From: Nostoc sp. S4
Lineage (GTDB): Bacteria; Cyanobacteriota; Cyanobacteriia; Cyanobacteriales; Nostocaceae
Direction: 5' to 3'
NCBI GenBank assembly: GCA_029379225.1
Contig: JAQYWR010000023.1
Coordinates: forward strand, 1-64,000
Length of the DNA: 64,000 nt
The position numbers were made by a program, and so were the translations under genes. Shown piece after piece: positions 29,760-38,637 of the stretch (the stretch's first letter is position 1; each line of letters starts with the position of its first letter). A model generated the notes under the pieces. That model was given only the letters and a program-made list of their open reading frames with translations. It did not search any database and was not told the origin of the DNA.

Positions 29760-30899
29760 ATGAGTTCACTCGAACCAAGTATAAGTACTGAAGTCCCGGC
29801 ATCTGATATTATGCTTCAGATGATTTCTGGCTTTTGGGTGTCACGGGCAATCCACGCTGCTGCTAAACTTGGTATTGCTGACTACCTCAAGGAACAGCCA
29901 AAGACACCAGAAGAACTAGCTACAATCACTGGTACTCACGCGCCATCTTTGTACAGATTACTGCGTGCGCTTGCCAGTGTGAGTATATTTGCTGAAGATG
30001 ACGATCGTCGATTTGGCTTAACACCCTTGGCTGCTACATTACAAACAGATGTTCCTGGTTCTTTGCGTTTTTTTGCCATTTCTGAACTGGGACAAGCGCA
30101 CTACTTAGGCTGGGATAACCTGCTATATAGCATCAAAACTGGCGAGATTGCCTTTGACCACATCGCTGGAATGAGTGTTTGGGATCATTACCTTAAAAAC
30201 TCCGAAGCTGGCAAGTTGTTTAATTTGGCAATGACAAGTCTAACAACTTCCGTTATATCAGCAATTATTTGCAGTTATGACTTCTCAGCATTCAACACCA
30301 TTGTTGATGTCGGAGGAGGTGAGGGCAGTTTGGTGACTAATATCCTTAAAGCTTATCCGACTGTTAAAGGTATTATCTTTGATATACCAACGGTGATAGA
30401 AGAAGCAAAATCTCGCCTGCAAGCACAAGGATTTGCAGACCCTTTGGGTGACGCTCTCTACGAGACGCTGCGCGAACGCAGGCTCGCTAACGCTACGCTA
30501 ACGCAGTCGCCTGGGTCGGGAAACCCTCCTTTACCGTTGTCTCATCGCTGTACGGTAGTGTCGGGGAACTTCTTTGAATCAGTAACAGCAGGTGGTGATG
30601 CTTACCTTCTCAAGCACATCATTCATGACTGGGATGACGAAAAAGCGATCGCTATTCTCAAAAACTGTCATCAGGCAATGTTACAGCACGGCACGCTGCT
30701 GCTGTTTGAGACAGTAATTCCTCCTGGGAATGCATCTTCTTTTAGCAAGTTGTTTGACCTAAATATGCTAGTTATGACTGGTGGACGCGAACGCACAGAA
30801 AAGGAATATCAAGTGCTACTGCTTCATGCAGGCTTTCAACTTACCCAAGTTATTCCAACCCCGTCACCAATTAGCATTATTGAGGCGCGAAAAATTTAA
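29760..30899 (+). CDS. O-methyltransferase (plant-OMT/acetylserotonin-OMT type)
   Basis: A 379-residue SAM-dependent methyltransferase with an N-terminal winged-helix dimerisation part (about 12-105: MISGFWVSRAIHAAAKLGIADYL, then SLYRLLRALASV) and a C-terminal Rossmann domain. Motif I is IVDVGGGEGSLV, and YLLKHIIHDWDDEKAI carries the catalytic His of the family, followed by LLLFETVIPPGN. The substrate is probably a phenolic, polyketide or similar small molecule. A 35-codon insertion at 30440-30546, made of repeat DNA, lies in a surface loop just before CTVVSGNFFESV and keeps the frame. Without it the protein would have normal length (about 344). ATG at 29760 is preferred over an upstream GTG. 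Confidence 0.85.
   Translation: MSSLEPSISTEVPASDIMLQMISGFWVSRAIHAAAKLGIADYLKEQPKTPEELATITGTHAPSLYRLLRALASVSIFAEDDDRRFGLTPLAATLQTDVPGSLRFFAISELGQAHYLGWDNLLYSIKTGEIAFDHIAGMSVWDHYLKNSEAGKLFNLAMTSLTTSVISAIICSYDFSAFNTIVDVGGGEGSLVTNILKAYPTVKGIIFDIPTVIEEAKSRLQAQGFADPLGDALYETLRERRLANATLTQSPGSGNPPLPLSHRCTVVSGNFFESVTAGGDAYLLKHIIHDWDDEKAIAILKNCHQAMLQHGTLLLFETVIPPGNASSFSKLFDLNMLVMTGGRERTEKEYQVLLLHAGFQLTQVIPTPSPISIIEARKI
30440..30546 (+). repeat. Interspersed repeat inserted in the methyltransferase gene
   Basis: GC-rich block with GACGCTCTCTACGAGACGC, CGCTAACGCTACGCTAACGC and GTCGCCTGGGTCGGGAAACC, typical of Nostoc GCGTAGCG-class repeats and unlike the surrounding gene. It is 105 bp, a multiple of three, adds residues such as LYETLRERRLANATL, and contains no stop in the gene's frame. 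A shorter related piece (TTCGCGTAGCGTCTTTG) lies at about 30985-31003. Confidence 0.75.
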
Positions 30900-31067
30900 A
30901 GGTTTAGCTGAAAATTTAGCTTATCAAATTATTGAAGCTGTACGGCGATTACCTCGTAGTGCGCCCTTGCGGGTTAAGAGACTTGTTCGCGTAGCGTCTT
31001 TGATAGGAGAAGCAACTGGTGCGACATGGAGAAATGAGAGTTTGAGAGATATTTTGCCTAAGTCCTA

Positions 31068-31913
31068 TTAACTATGAAATATTACAGTTACTAAAGGTAG
31101 GAAAGCTAACATAAATCTATGCCAGGAATGCAATTGAGCTTCTGGCATTGATTCTGATGGTGCCAATAAAGCTTCTACTCTTTGTTCTAATCTATCGCCT
31201 GCACTAGGAGAACCCAATGCAGCACAGCAAATTTCTGATGATACAGGGCTGTTACTAACCACCAACAGCAGTGATTCTGCTAGCACCAAAGGGTCTACCT
31301 GCAATGCTGCATAACTGTCGGCGCGGAGTTCGCGCAAAACTAACAGTTCTTGCCACAAAGGTTCTGTATTTGGCAACCATGCAGTGCAGGAACGCACCCA
31401 ACCCAACCAGAAAAACCAGAATGTATCCTTATACTGATAATGCCCTTGTTCGTGTGCTAAGACGCTTTCTAAATGATTTGGTGAGAGAGTTTGCAGTAAT
31501 CCTTTGCTAACAACTAATTCAGGTTGCCAAAAACCAATTTGACCGGCAAACATTGCTTCTGTTTGCAGTAGTCTGGCTCGTCTGTCGCCCAAATTTACTA
31601 AAGGACAGTTACGGGCAGATTCCACAGATTGCCAACCTTGAAAAGCAAGTTTGATGCATAAAATGGCAAAAATAGCTAAATAAATTAATGCCAGCAGATA
31701 ACTGATTGAGCCTGTGTACATTCCGCCCATTTTTCCTTGGGCCCCCATAAACAACACAGCGATCGCAGTCATAAAAATTAGCAAAGGCGGAAAGAGAAAC
31801 AAAAATAGCGATCGCCGCCACCGCAAACTCCAACTGCCTTGGGGTTCTTTCCAAGAGGATCTTAACCACCAAGCAACTCCCAAAGCAATCAAAATCATCA
31901 TTAGATGCATCAT
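31068..31913 (-). CDS. M56 family membrane metalloprotease (BlaR1/PetP-protease type)
   Basis: A 281-residue integral membrane protease with about four hydrophobic segments: at the N-terminus, about 38-60, 80-105 and near the C-terminus. The zinc motif is HEQGHY in SVLAHEQGHYQYKD, preceded by PELVVSKGLLQTL. The reading frame starts MMHLMM and overlaps the stop of the BlaI-like repressor gene by 4 bp, so the two are translationally coupled. In Synechocystis such a pair (PetR repressor and PetP protease) switches plastocyanin and cytochrome c6 expression with copper by repressor degradation, so that is the best guess here. This protease is unrelated to the cytochrome b6f subunit PetP at 52942. 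Confidence 0.85.
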   Translation of the reverse strand: MMHLMMILIALGVAWWLRSSWKEPQGSWSLRWRRSLFLFLFPPLLIFMTAIAVLFMGAQGKMGGMYTGSISYLLALIYLAIFAILCIKLAFQGWQSVESARNCPLVNLGDRRARLLQTEAMFAGQIGFWQPELVVSKGLLQTLSPNHLESVLAHEQGHYQYKDTFWFFWLGWVRSCTAWLPNTEPLWQELLVLRELRADSYAALQVDPLVLAESLLLVVSNSPVSSEICCAALGSPSAGDRLEQRVEALLAPSESMPEAQLHSWHRFMLAFLPLVTVIFHS

Positions 31914-32329
31914 TTTTCCTCCCTGGCTTGGCGTGCAGATTGTATGCGTTTGGCGATGGCTGCGATTTGCTCGCTGGCTGCTTCATCGAGACTATCGGCG
32001 AAGGCTGCAATTACATCAGGGTTACCCACTGCCAAAAATCGCTGTAACTGCTCGTGGGCCTTGATTACCTCTGACTGCTGCTTACTCAACAACGGCCGCC
32101 AAAAAAATGCCCGTCCTTTTTTGTCACAGGCCAGCCAACCTTTGTCTGTGAGGCGTCGCAAAACAGTGGTTACAGAAGTATAAGCTAATTCGCGGTTGGG
32201 ATCTAAGAGAATGCGATCGTGGACATCTTTGACTGTAGCTGAACCAAGTTCCCAGATGATATTTAGTATTTCCGCTTCCAAAGGGCCTACAGACAGTTGT
32301 TTAGGACGGTAGTCGGGTAAAGGTGCCAT
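31910..32329 (-). CDS. BlaI/MecI/CopY family repressor (PetR-like)
   Basis: A 139-residue winged-helix repressor. It has the family's LGPLEAEILNIIWELG-like N-terminus (here SVGPLEAEILNIIW), ATVKDVHDRILL, then the recognition segment AYTSVTTVLRRLTDKGWLACDKKGRAFFW. The C-terminal helices (about 90-139) should dimerise. Proteins of this family are inactivated by an M56 protease encoded next door, exactly as seen here. By analogy with Synechocystis PetR it may control petE/petJ, but neither target gene is in the window. Confidence 0.88.
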   Translation of the reverse strand: MAPLPDYRPKQLSVGPLEAEILNIIWELGSATVKDVHDRILLDPNRELAYTSVTTVLRRLTDKGWLACDKKGRAFFWRPLLSKQQSEVIKAHEQLQRFLAVGNPDVIAAFADSLDEAASEQIAAIAKRIQSARQAREEK

Positions 32330-32740
32330 AGTGATTTTTGAAGGGAATAGGGAATGGGCAATGGAAAGATCGGGAGGTAGGGGAACTCCAATAAATAAAT
32401 TATCCTGTTTGAAGTTGGTGAGTGTTGAGTGTTAACTGTTGACCGATGACTGTTAGCTTTCTTGTTTTAGATTACAAGATCGTGCAGCAAGTCGAAAGTC
32501 TAAAAACATAAAAATAAGCTTTTTGAGCATTTATTTAGGATTAGTGACTCTTAAAATTTAGTTAAAAACCTGTTTTTTACCTCCTACCTGCTCACTGTAA
32601 TTTATGTATTTAATGAGATACATTGTGTATTCTGATGCGAAAAAATTTTGTCCGACTAATTATGACTATAGTTAGTGACAGTAACTAGGTAGAATGTTAT
32701 TTGTTTGCCGCAGTAGTATAAAAACAGGTGTATCCAGCGC
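32330..32740. other. Divergent intergenic region repressor / comB
   Basis: 411 bp holding both promoters. It includes GGGAATAGGGAATGGGCAATGG and GGTGAGTGTTGAGTGTTAACTG repeat-like stretches near the repressor start. No clear operator or small gene was recognised. Confidence 0.5.
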
Positions 32741-33475
32741 GTGAAGCTATTTGTATACCACACTCCGGAATTGACTCCAACGGATAAACCGCCAGAATGT
32801 GCGATCGCAGTTGATGTCTTGCGAGCCACTAGCACAATAGCGACTGTTTTAGCAGCTGGAGGCGAAGCTGTACAAGTATTCAGCGATTTAGATGAACTAA
32901 TCGCAGTTAGCGAAAAATGGCCTCCTGAAAAACGTCTGCGGGCTGGAGAACGCGGCGGCGCTAAAGTAGAGGGCTTTGAGTTGGGTAACTCTCCCCTCGA
33001 TTGCACATCAAAATTGGTGCAGGGGCGTCGATTATTTATCAGTACCACAAATGGTACTCGTGCCTTACAACGGGTGCAAGACTCGCCAAATGTATTAGCC
33101 GCAGCCTTAATCAATCGAGCAGCTGTGGTACAATTTCTGGTAGATAAGCAACCAGAGACAGTGTGGATTGTCGGTTCCGGCTGGGAAGGTAGTTTTTCTT
33201 TAGAGGATACAGTTTGTGCGGGTGCGATCGCTCATAGTCTTTTAGAACAAACTGAGTTATCACTAGAGCAAGTAGCTGGTAACGATGAAGTAATTAGTGC
33301 GATCGCTCTTTACTCTCAGTGGCAAAATAACTTATTGGAATTATTTCACCAAGCTAGTCACGGCAAACGCCTATTACGTCTTCAATGTCAAGAAGATTTG
33401 AAATATTGTTCCCAAACTGATATTTTAGATGTCTTGCCAATACAAACAGAGATAGGAGTTTTAAAAAGGGCATAA
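32741..33475 (+). CDS. comB: 2-phosphosulfolactate phosphatase family protein
   Basis: A 244-residue ComB-family enzyme. It has [20 protein letters not shown] near the N-terminus, [21 protein letters not shown] in the middle, then [11 protein letters not shown] and the acidic end of [21 protein letters not shown]. In methanogens ComB makes sulfolactate for coenzyme M. In cyanobacteria, which lack that cofactor, the true substrate is not settled. The start is GTG at 32741, which gives the conserved N-terminus [11 protein letters not shown]. It is monocistronic and normal in length. Confidence 0.92.
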   Translation: MKLFVYHTPELTPTDKPPECAIAVDVLRATSTIATVLAAGGEAVQVFSDLDELIAVSEKWPPEKRLRAGERGGAKVEGFELGNSPLDCTSKLVQGRRLFISTTNGTRALQRVQDSPNVLAAALINRAAVVQFLVDKQPETVWIVGSGWEGSFSLEDTVCAGAIAHSLLEQTELSLEQVAGNDEVISAIALYSQWQNNLLELFHQASHGKRLLRLQCQEDLKYCSQTDILDVLPIQTEIGVLKRA

Positions 33476-33578
33476 AGATTGGGGACTGGGGACTGGGGTA
33501 TTAGGATTATCAAAGCGGTGGAAAAGGTAAGAAGGTTTTTTATAATCTCTCCACATTTTTTCATTCTTCTTATTTCTC

Positions 33579-34463
33579 TCATCTCCCAATCTCCAAGAGC
33601 ATTTGGCGGAGTCTTTGTCGCCAATGGGGGGGATATGTTCCTAAAAGTGCCGAAATTTTGCCACAAGCAAGTACAGAATAACCAGGGCGATAGGCGGGTG
33701 TAGGATATTCGGCGGTTGTAATGGGGACAATATTTTTAACTTTCAGAGGAAATCCTAGCTGCTGCGCTTCTTCAAAAATGGCAACAGCAAAGTCATACCA
33801 GCTAGCAACGCCGCTATTAGTGTAGTGGTATGTGCCTGCAATATCTGTCTTTAACTGGGGAATTATCTCGGCTATAACTGCGGCTATATCTTTTGCCCAA
33901 GTTGGGCTACCAATTTGATCGGCGACGACACGCAGTTCTGGGCGTTCTGCACCCAGTCGCAGCATGGTTTTGACAAAGTTACTTTTGCCAAAGTTTCCAT
34001 AAACCCAAGCTGTGCGGAGGATGAGATGATGGGTGCAATTTTCTCGAATTGCTCGTTCTCCTGCAAGTTTGGTTTTTCCGTAGACACTCAAGGGATTAGT
34101 CGCATCGGTTTCCTGATATGGGCGACACCCATCGCCATCAAAAACGTAATCGGTGGAAATATGAATTAGAAAGGCTCCTAACTTTTGACTTTCTTGGGCG
34201 AGAATTAAAGGTGCGGTAGCATTAATAGCACTAGCAAGTTCGGATTCGCTTTCGGCTTTATCTACGGTGGTATAAGCAGCAGCGTTAATAATGATTTGCG
34301 GTTGTTTTGATTTGATAATGCTGCGGAGAGTATCAGGCTCGGTAAGGTCTACCATTGGGCGTGCAACTGAGATAGTATTACCGTAGGATGGAAGAATTTG
34401 TTCCAATTCTTGACCTACTTGCCCATTGCTACCAATCAGTAGAATTGATTTACTCTTAGTCAT
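33579..34463 (-). CDS. rfbD: dTDP-4-dehydrorhamnose reductase
   Basis: A 294-residue NAD(P)H-dependent SDR that performs the last step of dTDP-L-rhamnose synthesis. It has LLIGSNGQVGQEL (cofactor loop), INAAAYTTVDKAE, ISTDYVFDGDGCRPYQETD, and the catalytic YGKTKLAGE (YxxxK). WVYGNFGKSNFVKTMLRL and the C-terminal RPGYSVL-like block (YRPGYSVLACGKI) complete the family pattern. It is the downstream end of the polysaccharide cluster. rfbC follows upstream after 128 bp that include a TCATTAGTCATT-type repeat. Confidence 0.95.
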   Translation of the reverse strand: MTKSKSILLIGSNGQVGQELEQILPSYGNTISVARPMVDLTEPDTLRSIIKSKQPQIIINAAAYTTVDKAESESELASAINATAPLILAQESQKLGAFLIHISTDYVFDGDGCRPYQETDATNPLSVYGKTKLAGERAIRENCTHHLILRTAWVYGNFGKSNFVKTMLRLGAERPELRVVADQIGSPTWAKDIAAVIAEIIPQLKTDIAGTYHYTNSGVASWYDFAVAIFEEAQQLGFPLKVKNIVPITTAEYPTPAYRPGYSVLACGKISALLGTYPPHWRQRLRQMLLEIGR

Positions 34464-34503
34464 TAGTTATTAGTCATTTGTCATTGGTAATTTGTTATTT
34501 GTC
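34464..34503. repeat. TAGTCATTTGTCATTGGT short repeat
   Basis: Tandem near-repeats of (T)CATTAGT/TCATTTGT/TCATTGGT immediately upstream of rfbD. The same motif family occurs at 21826-21852, 36332-36395 and 61092-61118. It is probably a dispersed short tandem repeat rather than an operator. Confidence 0.5.
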
Positions 34504-34591
34504 CCTCTGTTTGTGTACTCCACATTCCCCATCTTCTTACTGCTCCAAACTGGAGGTTACAGTAAAATATCCAGATTGATATTAAAAGTAT

Positions 34592-35137
34592 TTAATTAAA
34601 TATTTCAGCAGTTTTTAAAGATTTCCCGACTTGGTCTTTAGCTGATAAAATTGGTGGCGCACTCAAAGGCCAATCTATAGCTAAATCTGGATCGTTCCAG
34701 AGGATTGTACGATCGCCTTGGGGTGCGTAGTAATCTGTAGTTTTATACACCACTTCAGCTGTTTCTGAAAGCACGAGAAAGCCGTGAGCAAAGCCTATTG
34801 GTATCCAAAGTAAGCGTTTGTTCTCAGCACTGAGTTCATAACCCACCCACTTACCAAATGTAGGCGAACTTCTTCTAATATCAACGGCTACGTCAAAGAT
34901 GGTGCCGGCGATCGCCCGAACGAGTTTACCTTGGGGTTGTTGAATTTGGTAATGCAATCCACGCAGGACGTTTTGCTTAGAACAAGAATGGTTATCTTGC
35001 ACGAAGTTCGCAGCAATACCAGTTTCTTGGGTAAATTTTTGGTGGTTATAGGCTTCAAAGAAGAAACCGCGATCGTCTGCAAATACTTTGGGTTCGAGTT
35101 GTATAACTTCGGGAATTTTGGTATATGTAATGCTCAT
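34592..35137 (-). CDS. rfbC: dTDP-4-dehydrorhamnose 3,5-epimerase
   Basis: A 181-residue cupin-fold epimerase, third enzyme of dTDP-L-rhamnose synthesis. Visible motifs are VFADDRGFFFEAYN, FVQDNHSCSKQNVLRGLHYQ with the catalytic His, GTIFDVAVDIRRSSPTFGKW, the IPIGFAHGFLVLS segment, and the conserved Tyr region VVYKTTDYYAP. The length is standard. It lies between rfbA and rfbD, so they form a rhamnose set. The 4,6-dehydratase rfbB needed between them is not in the window. Confidence 0.95.
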   Translation of the reverse strand: MSITYTKIPEVIQLEPKVFADDRGFFFEAYNHQKFTQETGIAANFVQDNHSCSKQNVLRGLHYQIQQPQGKLVRAIAGTIFDVAVDIRRSSPTFGKWVGYELSAENKRLLWIPIGFAHGFLVLSETAEVVYKTTDYYAPQGDRTILWNDPDLAIDWPLSAPPILSAKDQVGKSLKTAEIFN

Positions 35138-35252
35138 TAATACTATTGTGAATAATTTGCCAAAGTGTTAATTTTGTCAATAAATCAACACAATAATTAC
35201 ATGTAGTAGCATAACATTTTGACTGTAGCTTTTCTTGCTTTTAATCACTAAA

Positions 35253-36329
35253 TTATGTGAGTTCAATTTGACAGTCATCGCCAATTAGGAATCGTAAAGC
35301 TTTCGGGCGACGGGGTGCAATAGTCAATTGGGCGCGTTGTCCAATTACACTATCGATAATCCGCTGATGGATTCCGGCAATTTTAGCACCTTCTAAAATT
35401 ACACTGTGTTCTAAATCTGTATCCACGAGTGTGGCATTGTTCGCAATGCTACTATAAGGACCAATGAAACAGTTTTCTAAATAGCAATTGCTACCAATAA
35501 TTACCGGGCCGCGAATTGTGCAATTAATAACTTGAGATTTAGCACCAATTTTAACTCGTCCAATAATTTGACTTTGGGCGTCGACTTCGCCGAAAATTGA
35601 TGCTGTCATATAGGTGTCAAGAATCAATCGGTTAGCTTCTAACAAGTCATCTTTTTTACCAGTATCTAACCACCAACCTTGGAGTTTGTGCGCGACGACG
35701 TGCTTTTGTTGATTAATTAAATATTGAATAGCATCAGTAATTTCGAGTTCCCCTCTGGCGGAAGGATGAATATTAGCGATCGCATCAAAGATAACGTGAG
35801 AAAAGAAATAAACTCCTACCAATGCCAGATTTGAAGGAGGAATTTTCGGTTTTTCAATTAACTGTAATACCCTGCCTCTATCATCGACCTCAGCCACACC
35901 AAAGGCGCTAGGATTAGCAACAGGACGCAACAGAATTAAAGCATCAGGTTGCTGTTGGCTAAATTGTTGCAGAAAATAACTTAAGTCGCCTAATTGAATC
36001 AGGTTATCGCCCAAGTACATAACAAAAGGAGAATCTCCTAAAAACGGACGGGCGATTAGAACGGCGTGAGCAAGTCCGGCTGCCTTATTTTGTAATATGT
36101 AAGTAATCTTCGCTCCAAAGTATTCTCCATTTCCGGTTTTTGCTTGGACTTCTGCACCTGTTTCCGGACTGATGATGATACCAATATCAGTAATACCAGT
36201 AGCCACCATTTCTTCAATCCCATACCACAAAACAGGTTTATTAGCAACTGGTACGAGTTGTTTTGCTCCGCTGTAGGTGAGGGGACGTAAGCGTGTACCT
36301 TTACCGCCAGAAAGAATTAATGCTTTCAT
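35253..36329 (-). CDS. rfbA: Glucose-1-phosphate thymidylyltransferase (long type)
   Basis: A 358-residue nucleotidyltransferase making dTDP-glucose. The N-terminal catalytic domain begins MKALILSGGKGTRLRPLTYSGAKQLVPVANKP, the canonical pyrophosphorylase signature, and includes FVMYLGDNLIQ with the metal-binding Asp. It differs from the common RmlA (about 290) by a C-terminal left-handed beta-helix part (about 245-340, with the hexad-like GRVKIGAKSQVINCTIRGPVIIG), the form often called RmlA2 or archaeal-type RfbA. The true sugar-1-phosphate or nucleotide preference could therefore differ. Confidence 0.88.
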   Translation of the reverse strand: MKALILSGGKGTRLRPLTYSGAKQLVPVANKPVLWYGIEEMVATGITDIGIIISPETGAEVQAKTGNGEYFGAKITYILQNKAAGLAHAVLIARPFLGDSPFVMYLGDNLIQLGDLSYFLQQFSQQQPDALILLRPVANPSAFGVAEVDDRGRVLQLIEKPKIPPSNLALVGVYFFSHVIFDAIANIHPSARGELEITDAIQYLINQQKHVVAHKLQGWWLDTGKKDDLLEANRLILDTYMTASIFGEVDAQSQIIGRVKIGAKSQVINCTIRGPVIIGSNCYLENCFIGPYSSIANNATLVDTDLEHSVILEGAKIAGIHQRIIDSVIGQRAQLTIAPRRPKALRFLIGDDCQIELT

Positions 36330-36331
36330 AA

Positions 36332-36395
36332 GTATTAGTCATTGGTCACTTGTACTGAGCGGAGCCGAAGTATTGGTCATTAGTCATTTGTTATT
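36332..36395. repeat. ATTAGTCATTGGTCA short repeat
   Basis: Two blocks, AGTATTAGTCATTGGTCACT and TATTGGTCATTAGTCATTTG, separated by TGTACTGAGCGGAGCCGAAG, just upstream of rfbA. Same family as the unit at 34464-34503. Confidence 0.5.
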
Positions 36396-36424
36396 CGCCG
36401 CGTCCTCTACCCAACGGTAATATT

Positions 36425-37492
36425 CTACACGTAGCGGGATAAGACTTCGGCAGTGGCCTTTCCTGTTTTTTCCCAACTGAATTGTTGGGAGTGAAGAATT
36501 CCCTGATTAGAAAGGCGCGATCGCAATCCGGAATCAGTTGCAATTGCCAGCATTGCCTCTGTAATTTCTCTGGTATTGTAAGGATTAATCAGAATCGCCG
36601 CATCCCCAGCTACTTCTGGTAGGGAGGAGAGATTGGAGGTAATTACTGGGGTACCACAAGCCATTGCTTCCAAGACGGGTAAACCAAAGCCTTCCCACAG
36701 ACTAGGGAAAACAAGAGCGATCGCTTGATTGATGATTTTTGGCAATTCGCTATAAGGAACATAGTTGAGGAATTTTACTCGATCGGTGATACCGAGTTGT
36801 GCAACTTGGGCTGTTAAAGTTGGGGTGTAACGGCGATCGCTTGGCCCTGCTAACCATAGTTCATAGTCGTTGTTATTGGGTAGCGCCGCAAAAGCTGCAA
36901 TCAGTCGATGTAAGTTTTTATAAGTGTTTTGGCGTCCAATGTAGAGAAAATAGTTGCGGGTGGGGAGATTGAGCAAACAAAAATGAGTGCGATCGTAAGC
37001 AAGAGGGACAGAGGTAATTTTGCTAGCGGGAATATGAAAAAAATTGGTGATGTCCTGAGCTGTAGCTTGGGAGTTACAGACAATGTGTTGTGCTTGGTTG
37101 ATGACTTGAGGAATGTAATAGCGGTGATAAGATGTCAGTGGTGAAAACTGCTTCGGAAAACGCAATGGGATAAAATCGTGAGCCATCACCACAAAACGAC
37201 AATCAGTATAAAGGGGTGCTTCTGGAAGTAAGGAAAATAAAATTTGGGATTTTAGCTTTCTATAAATTTCTGGTAGTTGAAATTGCGTCCACACAAGCCG
37301 TTTTAAATGGCCTTTTACTCCTTGTTCTGCGGTTTGATGAGGAGGAACTGGATAACAGTTGTAACCAGAAATATTATTGGAAATCAAGAGTGTGGGGTCG
37401 AGTTCTTGTAAGTGAGGTAGTAAATTGAGAGCATAGGTAGTGATACCTGTGGGTTGAGTCAATAAAAATGACAGATTAATTAATAATGCCAC
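36425..37492 (-). CDS. Glycosyltransferase family 4 protein
   Basis: A 355-residue GT-B enzyme. The C-terminal half carries NYFLYIGRQNTYKNLHRLIAAF, LWLAGPSDRRY and the family 4 retaining signature SLWEGFGLPVLEAMACGTPVI with the E-x7-E pair. The N-terminal part has the acceptor-side FSLLPEAPLY and DFIPLRFP. It is similar in style to mannosyl/rhamnosyltransferases that build O-antigen or EPS chains. The start is GTG at 37492. It sits between the dTDP-rhamnose genes and GT2 genes, so it probably acts on the same glycan. The sugar cannot be predicted. Confidence 0.88.
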   Translation of the reverse strand: MALLINLSFLLTQPTGITTYALNLLPHLQELDPTLLISNNISGYNCYPVPPHQTAEQGVKGHLKRLVWTQFQLPEIYRKLKSQILFSLLPEAPLYTDCRFVVMAHDFIPLRFPKQFSPLTSYHRYYIPQVINQAQHIVCNSQATAQDITNFFHIPASKITSVPLAYDRTHFCLLNLPTRNYFLYIGRQNTYKNLHRLIAAFAALPNNNDYELWLAGPSDRRYTPTLTAQVAQLGITDRVKFLNYVPYSELPKIINQAIALVFPSLWEGFGLPVLEAMACGTPVITSNLSSLPEVAGDAAILINPYNTREITEAMLAIATDSGLRSRLSNQGILHSQQFSWEKTGKATAEVLSRYV

Positions 37493-37582
37493 GATTGTTA
37501 ATCAGAAAATATTTAAAAATTGATTTTTATAAATTTAATATTTCAATATTTGATTTTTAAAATATATTAAGTCTTTAATCAA

Positions 37583-38428
37583 TTATTTAATCTGCTTTTT
37601 TGTGATATAATCCCGGATACCATAAATTTTTCCTAATGCAGCTTGTGGCTTTAATACAATCGCTAAGATTGCCTTAAATATTTGAAAACTTAATCTGATT
37701 TCAAAGATACTTTTATTCGTGTATTTATCGAGAGTTAGTAAATAACTATACGTACTATTCCTAATTTTATTAAAAATATTTCTATCAGTAATGGATGATG
37801 GTTCATGTACTATTGAAAAATTATTTATGGCAACTATATGTCCTTGATTAGCATAGCGTAAGCAAAAATCTACATCTTCATAATAAAGAAAGTAAGCAGA
37901 GTCAAAATTAGGACATTCTATAAAATTATTCAAATTAACAATTAGACTACACCCAGAAACCCAATCGCAATTAACATAACCCAAATCTATACTTGTTAAT
38001 TTTTTTTGAGTAATGATTGCACCAGTTTTAGGAACAAAGCGACCGCCAGCAAACCAAACTTTGCCTCTGGGTGTATAAATAAGTGTACCAAGAATTGAAA
38101 TTTCTGGATACAACTCAAAAAATGGCTTAACTTTATCTAAAGTATTTTCTATTAAATAAGTATCTGGATTAATTATCCAAACACAGGCTTGGGGGTCTTG
38201 AATATAAATCCATTTTAAGCCTAAATTACAAGCACAACCAAAACCTAAATTAGTCTCAGCATCAAAAATAAATATAGATTCAGTTTTTAGATTGTCAATA
38301 GAACGGTCATCAGATGAGTTATTGATAATAACTACTTTGTAGTTAACATTAGTTGTTTTTTGGATGGAATTAATTAATTTTAAAATTAATTTTGTAGAAT
38401 AATAATTAACTATTAAAAAATAAATCAC
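37583..38428 (-). CDS. GT2 family glycosyltransferase
   Basis: A 281-residue inverting GT-A enzyme. It opens IYFLIVNYYSTKLILKLINSI. Next come VVIINNSSDDRSIDNL, NLGFGCACNLGL and the DxD-equivalent WIINPDTYL. Toward the end is SAYFLYYEDVDFCLRYANQGH, the acceptor-binding ED-x-D block typical of rhamnosyltransferases. There is no membrane segment. The start is GTG at 38428. With dTDP-rhamnose genes in the cluster, rhamnose transfer is a reasonable guess only. Confidence 0.85.
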   Translation of the reverse strand: MIYFLIVNYYSTKLILKLINSIQKTTNVNYKVVIINNSSDDRSIDNLKTESIFIFDAETNLGFGCACNLGLKWIYIQDPQACVWIINPDTYLIENTLDKVKPFFELYPEISILGTLIYTPRGKVWFAGGRFVPKTGAIITQKKLTSIDLGYVNCDWVSGCSLIVNLNNFIECPNFDSAYFLYYEDVDFCLRYANQGHIVAINNFSIVHEPSSITDRNIFNKIRNSTYSYLLTLDKYTNKSIFEIRLSFQIFKAILAIVLKPQAALGKIYGIRDYITKKQIK

Positions 38429-38637
38429 TGTAATTATATTAATTTTCTATCTCAGCTAATCTTGTTCAAAAAAAAATTACAAACTTTACTAAATATACTT
38501 GCTCAACCTTGTATTTGTCGTAATTATTTTGGGAATTAGTATTATTACTCAAATCTTAAAATTACAGATATTTTCTATTAAGTCTAAAATATAATTTTTT
38601 GTTTGAAAATCCACAATCTTCAATCACTTTAATCAAA

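Noticed and set aside
30781..31071. 96-residue frame running out of the methyltransferase gene
   Set aside because: Its first third is the methyltransferase in another frame and its end covers a GCGTAGCGTC-type repeat fragment; the part NLAYQIIEAVRRLPRSAP has no clear family.
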